NCBI RefSeq assembly: GCF_020882245.1
Contig: NC_083597.1
Coordinates: 35,008,652 to 35,072,651, forward strand
Direction: 5' to 3'
Length of the DNA stretch: 64,000 nucleotides
Source: Rhopalosiphum padi
Taxonomy: Eukaryota; Arthropoda; Insecta; Hemiptera; Aphididae
Numbering within the stretch: the first letter of the stretch is position 1; each line of letters opens with the position of its first letter. Shown in pieces: positions 1 through 12,810 of the stretch. The notes beneath the pieces were generated by a model. It worked only from the letters and a program-made list of their open reading frames with translations, searched no databases and had not been told where the DNA came from. A program made the translations under genes and the position numbers.

Positions 1-420
1 TTTGAGGAGAAAGAGAACAAACTGCATGAAGTGCTGTTTCGTTAGAGTTATTTTTTTTATTTGGATTTCCATTATGTTCGTTTAAGAAAGCCCTATAATT
101 CATAAATAAATATTTATTAATACATAAACAATAATTAAATGAATACAGCAATAATTTACCTAAGTAAATGTTTCATTCCATGTTTAGCTGCATAATGTAA
201 AAGAGTATTATGGTTATGACTATCTCCATAGCTCCAATTAGGGTCTAGAGTTTTAAGTTCTGGAGAGTTTGAATACAGCTAAAAAATACAATAATTAAAA
301 TTGTTAAAGGTACTTACTGGTATTTTGTTTCATGATAAAATGTTTAATATTTACCCGCATAGCAGCGTATTCATCCCCTCGTTGTAGATGTTTTTTGAAT
401 TTGGTAGACGTACCACCCAT
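1..420 (-). CDS. ANKIB1: ANKIB1-like ankyrin/IBR E3 ligase, 5' exons only (partial)
   Basis: Three in-frame exons read leftwards: 420-355 (start codon 420-418), 278-160 and 92-1, continuing beyond the window. The start MGGTSTKFKKHLQRGDEYAA and the later stretches DPNWSYGDSHNHNTLLHYAA, NGNPNKKN and NETALHAVC follow the N-terminus of ANKIB1 as I know it (ankyrin repeats, then a RING-IBR-RING ubiquitin ligase module). Only the ankyrin start is present here; the RBR part must lie to the left. Gly2 followed by Thr/Ser at positions 4-6 fits an N-myristoylation signal, as in the vertebrate protein. Splice borders are GT/AG and phases match (22 codons, then 119 nt, then 92 nt). It is divergent from the small secreted gene at 2260. 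Identity is confident; borders are inferred. Confidence 0.85.
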
Positions 421-2259
421 TTTGTTTTCTTTATAGAATATAACATATCTATCTGCTATCAAATATCCATGCTGATTTTTTTTTAAATACTATATTTGTT
501 ATGATTTTCATTTTTGACGGCTATAGTGTATACTAAAATTAAAAACGATTAATAATTATAATAATGTTATTAATTAAGTACAATACACATTGGCTAATAT
601 CCAACATTATTAAATAAGTTTATTTTATATACTCAATTAAAATATAAATAATAAAATATTACATATACCTACTGTATTATTATATTTTACTATAACGCAA
701 TGCATAATTATACAATAACTTAAGTAGATAACCTTATTGATCATTTATTCATATGTTTTTATATAAATAATAATTAGTCTATACATTTAAATGTATGTAC
801 AATTTTTCTTAGCAAACTAAACATAACTAGACAAATACAACAATATAATTTTTTTTTTTTTACAAAAATGTTATCAAATATATAAGGAAGTATCAAATAA
901 GTAATATTTATTAGAAATAATTGATCATTAAAATATACAAGTCAATTATTTCAAAGAGCTAGTCTTTAACTAATAATTATATATTATTAAGATTGCAACG
1001 TTTCGAACTAATTTTATTAAAGTCAAAAATTGTGTTTACATTAAAAACTGCTCTATCTTCTTTTGTTAAGTACATAGGTAAGTAAAAACTGTTAACAAAG
1101 TATGTAATTTGAAAATTGTATCCAAATTATTTAACAATCAATTTTATAATATGTTTTGTGTTTAGCTATGTTGATTTTTAATAATAAAACTATTTATTTA
1201 TTAAGTCTAAAAACGTATGATGCTTATAATTAATTTATTTATGTAGGTATTACTAAGGACAAAGGAAAAAATGATTTAAAAATGATTACTTTACATTTAT
1301 CAAGCTTTCCTATTCTTATTCTTATTTTTTTATATATATAAATAGTTATACTTAATTATGTATGTGTAATGAGAATAATAAATTAGTTTCAGCAACATTT
1401 TAAAGTATTAAAAACTGAATGCCATAAAATTCTGTATAAATATAATAAATGAACAATTACTAAATACCATATAATTTTTAGATTGATATACAATAACAAA
1501 GATTAAAAGATGAAAACAAGGTTTGTATTTTTGTAAAGAATAATCACATAATATAGTTTTTCAAAATGATTGCTATTATGTTTTTCAAATATAAAGTTTT
1601 AATCATCAAACATTTTCAAATTCTTACATTTTAATTTTTCATCATAAATTTAATCATATAACCATTGATTGAATATACACAAACATACATGTTTTCATAT
1701 GATATAATTATCAACTCAGATTTTAAGTATTTTTTTATTAGATATAAAAATACTACTCTTAGAAAAATTCAGTATGATAGGTACAGTTTATATTTTGGTT
1801 ACATAGACAAATTATATCTTCAGAAAATAAAAGGATTAATCTATTCAAATACATATTGTTTTCTTTCAATGCCACTGATTATAAGTTTCATACAATATAT
1901 GTTATGAAATAATTCTGTATATCAGAGAAAAAAATATAAATATTGAGTATACATAATTGTTTAAAAAAATATATTATATTAATGAAGCGTATAAAAGGAA
2001 AGTGAAAAAAAACAATGCCTGACATCGCAATTTCTATTAGTACCTACCATTCATGGTACCTACCTACCTAAATATCCATTATGATTTGATATGTATATAG
2101 TGAACCATATGGTATCATCTGTGGTTTTCATGGTTTAATAAACATTGAATTTAAGGCATACTGAACAATTTCCTTTTTTAACTTTTCATTAACATGCATT
2201 TCATTGCAACTATAGACGTTAGTAATTGAGTACTTAACATTTAGATAGGATATATTATT
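421..2259. other. Intergenic, AT-rich, no gene seen
   Basis: This lies between the divergent ANKIB1-like and small secreted genes. It is very AT-rich with many short A and T runs. The longest open frame (1665-1907, 80 codons) has biased AT-driven composition and no recognisable domain. Promoters of both flanking genes should lie here, but no motif stands out enough to mark. Confidence 0.6.
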
Positions 2260-3577
2260 ATGGACACTAAAAAGGTAAATATTACATATTATAATTTATT
2301 TAATTTTATTAAATTTCTTGAAACTGAATTTAAATATCAGTTGTTATACATAACTATAAGTTTTTTTTAAATTCCCTTTTGTATGTGAATTAAGATCAAT
2401 AAAAATAATTTCAAGCTAACAAATTACCACTAAACAGATATAAAATTATAAATCATTTTTTTTTTTTTTTTTTATATTTTGATACAGCTTATGCTCTTTA
2501 TTATGTTAATTATATCAATATCAAAAAGTTTTGGGGAAAATGATTATACACCAACCCAGAGCATTGAAGATACAGAAGATGAACCAATTTATACCAATCA
2601 TAAATACTTTGATGAAGATTCAATGGGTTCTATACAAAAATGTAACATATTTTTAATTACAATAATATTTTAAATACTTATATATATTAATGTGTTGACT
2701 GCGTTCTGATGTCAATTTAAGTAATAAAGGTTGACCAGGAATACAGTCAATGCTATTTTGGTTTAATTTATTATTTTAAATATATATTTAAACATTGCCC
2801 TTAAGTATGACCATACATAAGAGTAATTTATATTTATTAGAAATAATTTTTTAATGTAATGAAGAAAGGACTATAAAAAGACATACATAGCAAACATATT
2901 AAGAAAATAAGATTTTTTCATTAATAGATCTAGAGGAAAATATTCTATATTTTGTTTATTTAATTAGTTACATTTTTTAAAATAAATATGAAAAAAAAAG
3001 GAATGTTATACAGTATAATTAGATACAATTTTAACATTTTAGATCAAATGTTTAATTAAAATAAGGAATGTGATAGTTTTGTGGTGATGTACGCATATAT
3101 TAAGAATTAGAAATGTGTCTCAAAGGATCTATTGATGTAAAATATAAATGTTTATTTTAAAAATATAGGTATATAAGACTGGCAGTATATTTTTAACACA
3201 ATACTACACACCACAACTTAATATAAGTATGTATCTAACAATTTATACTTACATAAAATATGAAGCAATAATATAACTCAACATAATTATATTAGATAGA
3301 TTAGTTAGGTAGGTACTAATCACTTTATTATTATTATAAATTAAATTTTTTAATTTATTTCTACTCATGCAACCCCCATTTTTATTTATAAATTATATAA
3401 TATGCTTATATACTCACACAAATATAAATGACTACTTAATTAATGTATTTTATTATTCTATTAGACGAACCAGGGAGAGTTCAAATAAAAGTCTATAGGG
3501 GACCTGACATAATTGAAAACGATGAGTCATATGCAGCACATGGATTTTGGGTAAAACAACCATCGGAAGATTATTAA
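2260..3577 (+). CDS. Small predicted secreted acidic protein, unknown function
   Basis: A three-exon model, 2260-2274, 2488-2641 and 3465-3577, gives 93 residues with phase-matched junctions. I do not recognise the family. The N-terminus (MDTKK then LMLFIMLIISISKSFG) is a clear signal peptide: short basic start, hydrophobic core and a small residue before an acidic mature region. Cleavage near residue 20 is likely. The mature part, about 73 residues, is rich in Asp/Glu and Tyr, has no cysteine, and ends GFWVKQPSEDY. An AATAAA poly-A signal sits at 3614-3619, 37 bp after the stop. The first exon contributes only five residues; an alternative start at Met7 (2491) would still leave the signal peptide. 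It could be a haemolymph, cuticle, neuropeptide-precursor or salivary protein; nothing in the sequence decides this. Confidence 0.6.
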
Positions 3578-5006
3578 CGAAGACTTATTATTTTGTTAAT
3601 TAACTTTAATGTCAATAAAGTATTTACCTATTTAAGCATTGTTATTTTAAATTAATATTTTTAAATGTTCATAATTGGTGAAAATTATCAAAGTAAGAAA
3701 TTTGTGATCTATTACTAAACATAAGCAAAATGTTCATTACACCAACAATAGAGCTTAATGATATATATATGTACATATATATAAATTAGTATTTATTTAA
3801 GTTAATGTACCTATATTAGATTTATATATAAATAGATTTGTCTAGTATATACTCACAATAAACTAGAAACTGGGATATTATAATAAAATGTCTGTGTTAT
3901 TAGATTGGATCGAGTAACTAATATATTTAAAACTTGACTACGCATTTTCGCATGATGGAAGCGAAAATATAATATGTGTGTCGTCGAGTTTTGGTCTTCA
4001 TTCTGCTTGTTTTCGTTCCCACGGAACAACGATATGATTAGTTTTGCGACATATTATTACTAAGTACTCTGCGTATAGCAACGGCCTACTGTCTAGTGAG
4101 AGTGTCTACTGAATTCAGCTTCCGATTTCTAGAATCCGAATTCTGAAGACAACAAATTACTACAACCCGTAATAAGAAAATAATAATACATTTTATCAAA
4201 ACAAAAACAAGAGATTGCGCCCGCGCGAAAATCCACCTGGAACAATAAACACTTTATTGTCGATAATTTAACAATAATTTTTTATATCCGTAATATCCCA
4301 TAGAAATGTTATAATCAATAAAAATATACTATGATATTATAATAACATAATGCATTTTATTATTTATATATTTATATTATAAAAATAAATAAAAAATACA
4401 TTAATACAATGTTTCTATGAATATAATAGTAAACCGTGAGTATGATTATAACAATATCCGTGATGTTCATGCGTCATGCCAACAGATTACAGATATTATA
4501 TACACGGACTATGGTCATATATGTTCATAGCGTGGTGATATAAAAATGATAATAGCAATATGATAAGCATAGACATTTAATCACAGATATGTCTATGATG
4601 ATAAGTATGTTAAACATATTAGACGATAGACGTAGAGCCATCAACCATTGAAATATTATAAATAATTAGAATAACAAAAGTTTAAAGATTAGTAGAATTT
4701 TAAAAGACGTGTACAACTAACTACTGACGAGTAGACAACAGAGAACAGATCACAATCCCCGGAATATATCACAATTTAATCTAAATGTGTGTAGATGTAG
4801 TATATGGATAAGTAATAAATAATAATCACTAGTAAATAACATACCTATTCCCAAATTTACACTGCGTTTACATTAACGATTTCAAATTATTTTATTTATA
4901 ATCCTAACCCATGAAAATATAGGATCATTTAAATAATCCACTTGCATTAGTTTATGCACTTATAGATACCTAATATTTAAAAGTGTATTTTTGTTTACAA
5001 TTTATT
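3578..5006. other. Intergenic with a GC-richer patch
   Basis: No coding region recognised. About 3930-4240 is clearly less AT-rich than its surroundings and holds several CpGs, which could mark a promoter or a non-coding first exon of TRAPPC2L. Reading it in all frames gave no sustained protein. The rest is AT-rich filler. Confidence 0.5.
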
Positions 5007-6448
5007 ATGGCGTTGTGTGTGGCTGTAGTCAGCAAAGAGGTAAGCAAATGACAAATGATGTATTACAGATTTTGTGTTCTTTAAAATTAACTAATTGATT
5101 TCTTTGTCAAAGGTATCTATGTCTCTTTAGAGAATTCAATATTGTATTGATCATGTAATAATCATGGCATAGTTAATGTAGCATTGATATAAATAATATG
5201 TTTCATTTCAGAACGCGCCAAAATATGTAACTTCTCTAAATCCGGAAGATGAATTACAAATTCAATATGAAATACATTCATCAATTGACTTTGTTGAAGA
5301 AAAATTGAAAACTGGTAAAAAGGATATGCGAGATTTATATTTAGGACTATTGTACTCTACAGAAGATCATAAAATGTATCCTTTACTATTTAAAATTTGA
5401 GCTATAGAACTATCAGAAATAATTAGTTCTGTATAAGTATTAATTCAATATAATGATTATATGATCTGAATGAAAAAATATCCACACGCCTGGCAATGAC
5501 AGACCAGTATCTAAATTTGTAAATTATATTGTAAGTCACTTTTTTGAAGAATATAGTTTATTCTTCAAACTGTAACAATAATAAATCAATTTTAGTGTTT
5601 TCTCATTGTCAATTTTCTTTAACAATTAATAATCAGTTATGGATATGTGACAAATACTAAAGTAAAATTTTTTGTTGTGATAGATTCTGGCAATTTGTTA
5701 TTAAGAGATAATGAAATACGTTTTGTAAGTTAATAAGACTTATGGATTGTTTAATATTTTATTTTATTAAATTACTACAAAATATTATTGCATTATTTTA
5801 TTATATTTTTAATACTAAAATTATGTAATTTTCAGATGTTCCGAAAATTACATACAGCTTATACCGATTTAATGTGTAATCCATTTTACATCCCTGGAGA
5901 TTATATTACATCTGAGTTAGTATTTATAAAATACTAAACTAAGATATTTTAGCATTTAGAAATATTTTTTTTATAACAATTTTGAAAAATGAACTAACAT
6001 TTTTCTGATTATCTTTGTACAACTTCACTCCAATATATAAATTTATAATATTTATAAATTATAACTAAATAACTTCACAAAAAATTTAATTTCTACACTG
6101 TAAAAATCTCAAAATAATATTTTGCTTTAGAACATAAAATTAATATTATAAACCATTCAAAAAATTAAAAAACAGTAAAATAATACTGTACTTAAATGAT
6201 TTAAATTTATACATGAAAAAAAATGTTAATATTTTATTTAAATACTTATTAAACGAGTATATCCTATTGAATAAATTATCATGTATAATAATATTTATCT
6301 TGTTATGATAAGTTTTAATTTGTTTTATTAAAAACTGATATAGGAAACCGTATTTAAAATATGTAAAAATAAATGAATAATATCAAATCTTTTTTTTTAC
6401 AGGAATTTTAACAAAGTTGCTCGAGGTATATTAACTGGAAACTCATAA
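5007..6448 (+). CDS. TRAPPC2L: Trafficking protein particle complex subunit 2-like
   Basis: Five exons (5007-5039, 5212-5375, 5637-5724, 5836-5915, 6403-6448) encode 136 residues, close to the roughly 139 of vertebrate TRAPPC2L. Family landmarks are in order: MALCVAVVSKE at the start, DLYLGLLYSTEDHKIYGYVT, KFFVVIDSGNLLLRDNEIR, and FRKLHTAYTDLMCNPFYIPG near the end. It is a longin-like (sedlin-type) subunit of the TRAPP tethering complexes, which act as exchange factors for Rab1/Ypt1-type GTPases at the ER-Golgi interface. All introns have GT/AG borders and phases agree (33, 164+88, 80+46 nt). I see nothing unusual in the residues. Identification rests on protein similarity recalled from family knowledge. 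Confidence 0.93.
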
Positions 6449-8530
6449 GTAAATTAATAAGAATCATTTTAATTGGTTTCTGATTTATCTCTAATTATTA
6501 ATATATTATGTTTGGTAACTATGAGTCTATGAATCATAAAAATATTTTTAATTTGAAAAATGTATGAATAATTATTTTATGATGCAACTTTATTTTTATT
6601 TTGTATTTAATAAAATGTATCTATAGTTTTTAATATAGTTTTACATAATTGTTTTATGGTTATATTCACATATATATTATAATAAAAATAATTCAAAAAT
6701 GAAATATATTAGTTTTCTAATTATAAAAAGTGAGTACTTGTACATTCAAAATCATGAAAATTCACAAATTATTTTGTAGTTAAAATATTATTTAATATTC
6801 ATATCTAAGGCTTGAAAATGTATTGCTAGGTTTATTGTAAATAGTCCTTACTGAAACCAAAAATTATTATATTTACATTTTAATTTCAAATTTGGATAAA
6901 ATTATATATTTTTTAAACAAAGTACATTGATTTTAGTTATTTCATCAAAATTCCAAAATATTTTTGCTGGGAATTTGAAACTTGTGTAAATTTATATATT
7001 ATTTAATTATATACCCAATAACATTTTAAAACATTAAAATTAATGTTATATTATTGCCTATTTATACCAAAAACCAACTCATACTGATGTACTGCTGTTC
7101 TATTATGAGTCGATATATTCTTACTTTATGGTATAGACTTTAAAGTTAATAACAATAAGCAATAACAAATTTTATAAATGTATACTATTATAATAAATAA
7201 ATATTTATACATTCTAAAGTATAGGAGAGTAGTAGTTACCTACTAGCTCACTTTTTTGGTTTGTGGTCCAGAATAATCACCTTATTTGGGGACAATGCAA
7301 CTTATTAGAACCACATATGGTACATTGGTACAAGTAAAACAGTAAAACATTAAAATAATAGTAATATAATATACAAAACCTTATTATATCAGAGAGGCTT
7401 TTTATAGACATTATTATAACTATTATCATTGAGTATATATACTCAATGCTATTATATAAACCTATATCCAGGGTTCGGAAAAATACTCAAACAAAATATC
7501 ACAATCACAAGCATAAATTGGAGGGGGCTTAGCCCCTCAAAAAATTGTATAATCCTTCTCCCCTTTTCTATTTTTTTTAAAGTTTTTTTAACAAATTTCA
7601 GGTATTTAATTAGAGAAAATTATAAATTGTACTACGTATTATGTGTCCAAGAACATATTAATAAGTGCAATAATAATTATTACTAAGTCATTTGACAACA
7701 AATATAGAGGAAAAAATGTACTAAATTTTTTTTTTTTAACTAAAAATTGTACAATCTGTAAAGTAATTATTTACAATAAGCACAAGTGATAAAGGAGTTT
7801 GATAGAAAAGACAAAATAATATGGATAAAGTAACAAAATTATAAACGGTAACAGGTTAAATTAAGTTATTTACATCAATTCAGTCAGGGAGCTAGAGTGA
7901 AAATGTTAAAAATATAAAATAAAAATATCATTATTATAAGTAAGTATAAAATAACATAATTATCTTAGAATCTAAACTAAATTACTATAACACCACTGAC
8001 TTTAAATTTAACAAGAAACTATGTATTAACTATTATTTGTTTTATGCTATTCGCATCTATATTTTATATATAATATATATATATATATATATATGATGTT
8101 AATGGTATAATATTAAATATTAATTCGTGTACTACAGTAAGTTTTAAATAATATAATAATTATATTATTTAGATAGAGTTATCCCCGTTATCGGACCATT
8201 CGGACCTGCCTTGCCACCTCGGTTGGACCTTGGCCAAACAATCTTGAACTTGAGAATTGTTTATCATTATATAGTACTAAACTCGATTGTTGAATGTTAT
8301 CAATGTTATCATTTTTCAATATTTTTTTATACACATAAATAATTATAATATTTAATACTTTATTATCTAAGCACTAAGCATTAGCAGTGTCTGTTAAACA
8401 CCAACTAAAGCAACTGTAGCACCGCACTAACTTACTTAATTAATGCACACTTAAATGTAAAATTTATCATTTATAGTGATGTGCCAGGAACTTCATGATT
8501 TGAGTCTTCCAGTTCAAAGGAAACAATACA
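6449..8530. other. Intergenic, repeat fragments
   Basis: No gene recognised between TRAPPC2L and the XK-related gene. A 22-bp perfect palindrome (CATTGAGTATATATACTCAATG) lies at 7427-7448, and an (AT)n microsatellite at about 8073-8094. Around 7515-7565 there is a G-run/CTTAGC/C-run motif like one near 45843, probably a dispersed repeat. The stretch 8170-8260 is less AT-rich and may be promoter or 5' untranslated sequence of the next gene. Confidence 0.5.
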
Positions 8531-11500
8531 ATGGACCAAAATCAAGATGACATTAGGACTAATAAATATCTGGTTCACAAAGTTGATAGTAATAGATCTA
8601 AATCTGGATTGGATGAGCCAGATGAGCTCCCCAGAGATTTAAGTATTTCCTACTGGGATTTAATTGTATTGGTCTTAGCTATTGTTAGCCATGTTATTGA
8701 TGTTTGCATTGATTTCAATATCGCCTATCAGTATTACATATATGAAAAATTTACTTATTTTCTGCTGACAGTTATTTTTATAGCAGTTCCTTCCATAATA
8801 AACACTTATATGAGTTTAAAAATGTTAGAACACTGCTGAAGATAAAAAATAACAATTTTATTGATACTTTATTTTATTTTCAGTTACTCGATTCAAGAAG
8901 ATATGCAAAGAACTACTCAAAAATTGCTTTCAAATCGATTATTATTACCATTTCTTTTGATACTACAAATGGCACCTGTTTTAAGGTATGTAATTATGAG
9001 ACTTTAATATAATAACTATTAGATTTAATGTAGATATAAAAACTAAAAATACTTATAGTAGTTGCACCCCTTACTTTTAAAATAGTTCCAATTGGCCTGC
9101 ACTCTGATGAAATAATGCACAGTTGATAACATGATTAAAATTAAATTGTATTTTAATTTTTATATTGACATTTATCAATATTGGTATACTGTCAATCATG
9201 ATTACAACTTTAAATTACATTGATTATAATCAAATATTGTGCTATAAATTTGTATTATATTTTAGTTTTTAAATTAATTTTTACTATTTAATATGTTGAT
9301 GTAATGATTTGGTCCATGAATATGATATATGAAAATAATTGGAAGCAGGATAATGCACATATACATATATCTATTTTTGTATGGTATGATCGATACTTCA
9401 TACACCTAAAAAAATAACCTGTAATGACACTCCTGATGTTTGAATAATACAATTTATATCAAATTATATAGTTGTAATTATTATAGTTAACAATAATAAT
9501 TATCTGTGCAATAAATAATAATAATAGGTACTATTATTTTTAAAATATTTCATATGCCTTGTAATAATATAGTTGTTTGTTTTTAGGTATTATGATGTAT
9601 TGAAATATGCGTTGAAGTCTCGTAGAGCTGCTCGTAAAGGAAATTTTGATGATCAAAAGAACTACTATGCTTTAATGGCTAAAGAGGACTCCTATGTGTC
9701 ATTGTTACGAATCTTTGAATGTTTTTTAGAAGCTGTCCCTCAACAAATATTACAAATATGTATTGTTCTGGTTGAGAAAAAGCAGGGTTCTACTTTTCAA
9801 AGTAATTTTATTATTTATAATTTTAATTTTAAGTAGGTATCTACTACTGTTGATTAAGTTTCTAGATTCAAATATATATGACATTTGTAAAATATTGGAA
9901 ATTTGAACAAGAACTTAATCTAAATCATTTTTAAATAATTAATTTATATTTTTAAATTTATCATTATAATTATAAAAACTACTATTTTTATTTTAGATCA
10001 TTGAAGCCCAAAATCCAATTCTATATTCTATTCAGGTTTATTTATATAAAAATTAAAATTAATTTCCTATAATTTTGGGTTTATGTAATATTGTAGTTAG
10101 TTGCAACTCACAATCCTAGTTTTTATAGATATATTATACATAATACACATTACATTAATCATAGCTACATAGCTGTACATTTTTTGTAGGCTAACATACA
10201 TTTTTGTGTAGTTTATACATATTTGTTGTCTTTGTTCGAAATATTACTATACACATTTGAATGGTTTATAGTAGTGAATATTTGATTTCATATTCATATA
10301 AAAGGATTGATTTTATATATTAGTTTAAATTTATAATAAGTAGCAAATTTATTAAATACTATCAGGGCCGAATTGGCCCATCGGTATACCAGGAAACTTC
10401 CCGGTGGGCCAGTATACTTGAGGGCTGCTATGGCCACAAACGGTTTTTAATTTCATCATAAATTTTCATGGATTTTTTTTACATTTATTAATATTTATTA
10501 TTTACTAATTTATCACATTATAATTATTTTAATTTCTGACACGAACTAAGATATACTATATCTAGTATAGACCTGCAAGGGCCATCAATTTATGGCGCAG
10601 CCCGGTCCTACAGATTTTTTCTAAAGCCTGGCCTGGCCGGTCCAAGAAATGTTGTGAAAAAAACACTGAGTCCGGCCCGAAAATCACCCTAAACTCTTAA
10701 AAACCCTGTTCCGGTCCAAGGATATTTTGTTTAGCCCGGTCGATCCACTCAAAAATATTTTTATATAAAATATAAAATAAATGGTTATTTGTGATTATTC
10801 TTACATTGAACTGTAAACTTATCATTTTAATCGTTATCGTTATAAATAATGATTATTATTTAAAAAACCGAGAAATGCCTATGCAAGATGTAAAAAATTC
10901 TTTAAAAGCCCAATCCAACCTTGGTTTAAGTCCAGCCCGACCCGGCCCCAAAAGTTCTACTAAAAAATAGCCTAGCCCGGCTCGGTTCAAAAAGTTCTAC
11001 CAAAAAAAATCCTATCTAGGCCTTTTTTTTTTTATAGAATATCTTAGTTCGTGTTTTTTGACTTCTTATCAAGGCTATGGTTATGACACGTGTATAATAT
11101 GCCTACATATAATACCAACGTTGTAGCTACGAATCGAGCTATAATAAAGGAACTACCTTTATTTAACTTAATTTAGTTAACTATATTTTAAGTAGTAATA
11201 ACAAATTAACAAAAATAATATTAACATATATAAAAAACATGTTATGCCACATTGTATATTAAAATTGCTTATGTTATTTGATCTCAACATTTTACTAATT
11301 GAAATATAAATATTTATGTTAGAATTATTAGAAAAATTAAGTGAAAAGGAATTGGATTTAACAATCTTTAAAAACCCTAATGCCCTTGTTTTGGATAGCT
11401 TTTTTAGTTTAAAATAAAGTGCATTACTTAATAAAGAACTCATATTAAATTGTTTTGCTATATTATTTATGTGCACATTTTATTTTCATAAATATAAAAG

Positions 11501-12605
11501 TCAGTAAACAAAATTGTATATGTGAGGGGGAGTTACCTTCTTTAATTGCCTTAAAAAAAAAACACTAGTACCTAATTTTTGTTTTTATGTATAATATTAG
11601 ATCAGTGGTTTTTAACCTTTTTGGGTCCACGGCTCCTTTTGATTTTGGAATAAAATATACGGCTCCCATATCAATATTGATAATAATAAAAAAATATTGT
11701 TTACAATTTTATTATTAGTTTATACTATGGACGCGGCTCCTTTAATAATAACCAACGACGCCCCTAGGAGCCTCGACGCACAGGTTAAAAACTACTGTAT
11801 TAGATATTATAATATAGAGGGCCGGTCTAAATCATTTTCCCAGCCCAAAAAATTCTGCCAATCCGTCCCTGAATACTATTATTATAATTTTTAACTATGC
11901 ATTATTTATTTTAGTTGTTCATCAATCTGCATCTATTGCGAGTTCAACCATAGGTATTGCTTGGGCTATGGCTTCATATCATAAAAATGTAAGAATTGCT
12001 TATGAAAACCGAAAAAATATAGGCAATACAGGAACAGTATTACAGTTTTTATGGCACATCATGATTACAGGTACATTTGTCATGTATTTTAGATATACAT
12101 ATATTATATTTTATACTTTTTCATCTATAATACATTTTTTTTTTCAGTATCCCGAATTTTGTCTATTAGTTTAGCCGCTATAGTATGGCCTCAGTCAACT
12201 GGTATTTTTTGTATGGTCCATTGGCTATTTATGACATTGTGGATTTTCAAATTTCAAAATGTAACATTTTGTATTCCATCAAACCGATCTGAAGAAAGTA
12301 AAATCATGAGATTTTTTTTTTCAACAATACTCGGTCTTGTGTACATATTTACTTATTTATCCCCCAGTGAAGGCCAAGGAAATTCAAAAAATCGTTATTT
12401 AGGGTATTATGGTGTATTTCTAGTAGAAAATATAGTTGCAGTCACTATTTGGGCTAATACTGGTACTGATCAAAACCAATGGTACTACTATCTTCTGATG
12501 ATAGGATCGATAGCACCATTTTTTGTTGGAATTTTGTTTATGGCAATATATTACAAATGTTTCCATCCTCATACCACTCATAAAGATAATAATGTTGAAC
12601 CATAA
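8531..12605 (+). CDS. XK-related (XKR family) multi-pass membrane protein
   Basis: Five exons (8531-8823, 8884-8985, 9587-9801, 11915-12070, 12148-12605) give 407 residues in frame throughout. The first hydrophobic block begins SYWDLIVLVLAIVSHVIDVC. The XKR hallmark segment RYYDVLKYALKSRRAARKGN is followed by SLLRIFECFLEAVPQQILQ, and the C-terminal half carries several membrane spans (SISLAAIVWPQ, LVYIFTYLSP, VFLVENIVAVTIWAN). XK-related proteins are plasma-membrane proteins; some vertebrate members are caspase-activated phospholipid scramblases. Which subtype this is, and whether it scrambles lipids, cannot be told from the sequence. The N-terminal 35 residues are hydrophilic. Intron 3 (9802-11914) is enlarged by a hAT transposon with a nested MITE. 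An ATG with no earlier in-frame one in the exon fixes the start. Confidence 0.9.
10540..11053. repeat. Nested inverted-repeat unit with CACGAACTAAGATAT ends
   Basis: The left end CACGAACTAAGATAT is repeated exactly in inverted form at the right end (ATATCTTAGTTCGTG). The flanking 8-mers ATTTCTGA and TTTTTTGA match at six of eight positions, so a decayed 8-bp duplication is possible. The interior holds several CCCGGYCC-type stretches. Related termini occur at 22010-22058 and 45719-45748. It lies inside the larger hAT element, so it probably inserted later. Confidence 0.55.
11603..11797. mobile_element. hAT MITE, 195 bp, exact 8-bp target duplication
   Basis: Starts CAGTGGTTTTTAACCTTTTT and ends in the inverted form AGGTTAAAAACTACTG. 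The flanking octamer TATTAGAT is exact on both sides (11595-11602, 11798-11805). CAGNGGTT terminal repeats with 8-bp duplications are typical of hAT MITEs. It is inserted inside the larger hAT element at 10363-11871, so it is the younger of the two. Confidence 0.85.
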
Positions 12606-12810
12606 TACACAAATACCAATAGTAATGTGAATAAGTTTATTTCAAACATTCTGGGTTAAAATCATTATTGAAATTAAATGATCTGATAATTAATAAATTA
12701 AATTATGACATATTAATATATTGTATTATTTTAAATTATTGAAAACTGTTTTAAATTTTATTAAATTATTTAATTATATAAATATATTATAATCATTAAG
12801 ACACCAAATT

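Larger units (their letters stand above)
10363..11871. mobile_element. hAT-type DNA transposon (non-autonomous), host of nested insertions
   Basis: Termini are inverted copies: the left end begins CAGGGCCGAATTGGCCC and the right end, read in reverse complement, begins CAGGGACGGATTGGC. Both continue into a GGAAA/GGCC-rich subterminal part. The 8-bp sequence AATACTAT is present directly on both sides (10355-10362 and 11872-11879), the target-duplication length of hAT elements. The element is 1509 bp and sits in intron 3 of the XK-related gene. I see no transposase, so it is a non-autonomous or decayed copy. It contains a nested 195-bp hAT MITE and a second inverted-repeat unit. Confidence 0.8.

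Noticed and set aside
1665..1907. 80-codon frame in the first intergenic interval
   Set aside because: Tyr/Ile/Phe-rich as expected from AT-rich DNA, no domain and no convincing splice or promoter context.
7429..7686. 85-codon plus-strand frame
   Set aside because: Starts within a palindrome and passes through a dispersed-repeat motif; no family resemblance, no splice partners.
11177..11476. 99-codon minus-strand frame inside the hAT element
   Set aside because: Could be a transposase scrap but shows no recognisable hAT motif; composition is AT-driven (Asn, Ile, Leu, Ser).
11697..11894. 65-codon frame overlapping a MITE in the XK-related intron
   Set aside because: It runs across the hAT MITE terminus and target duplication; no domain.
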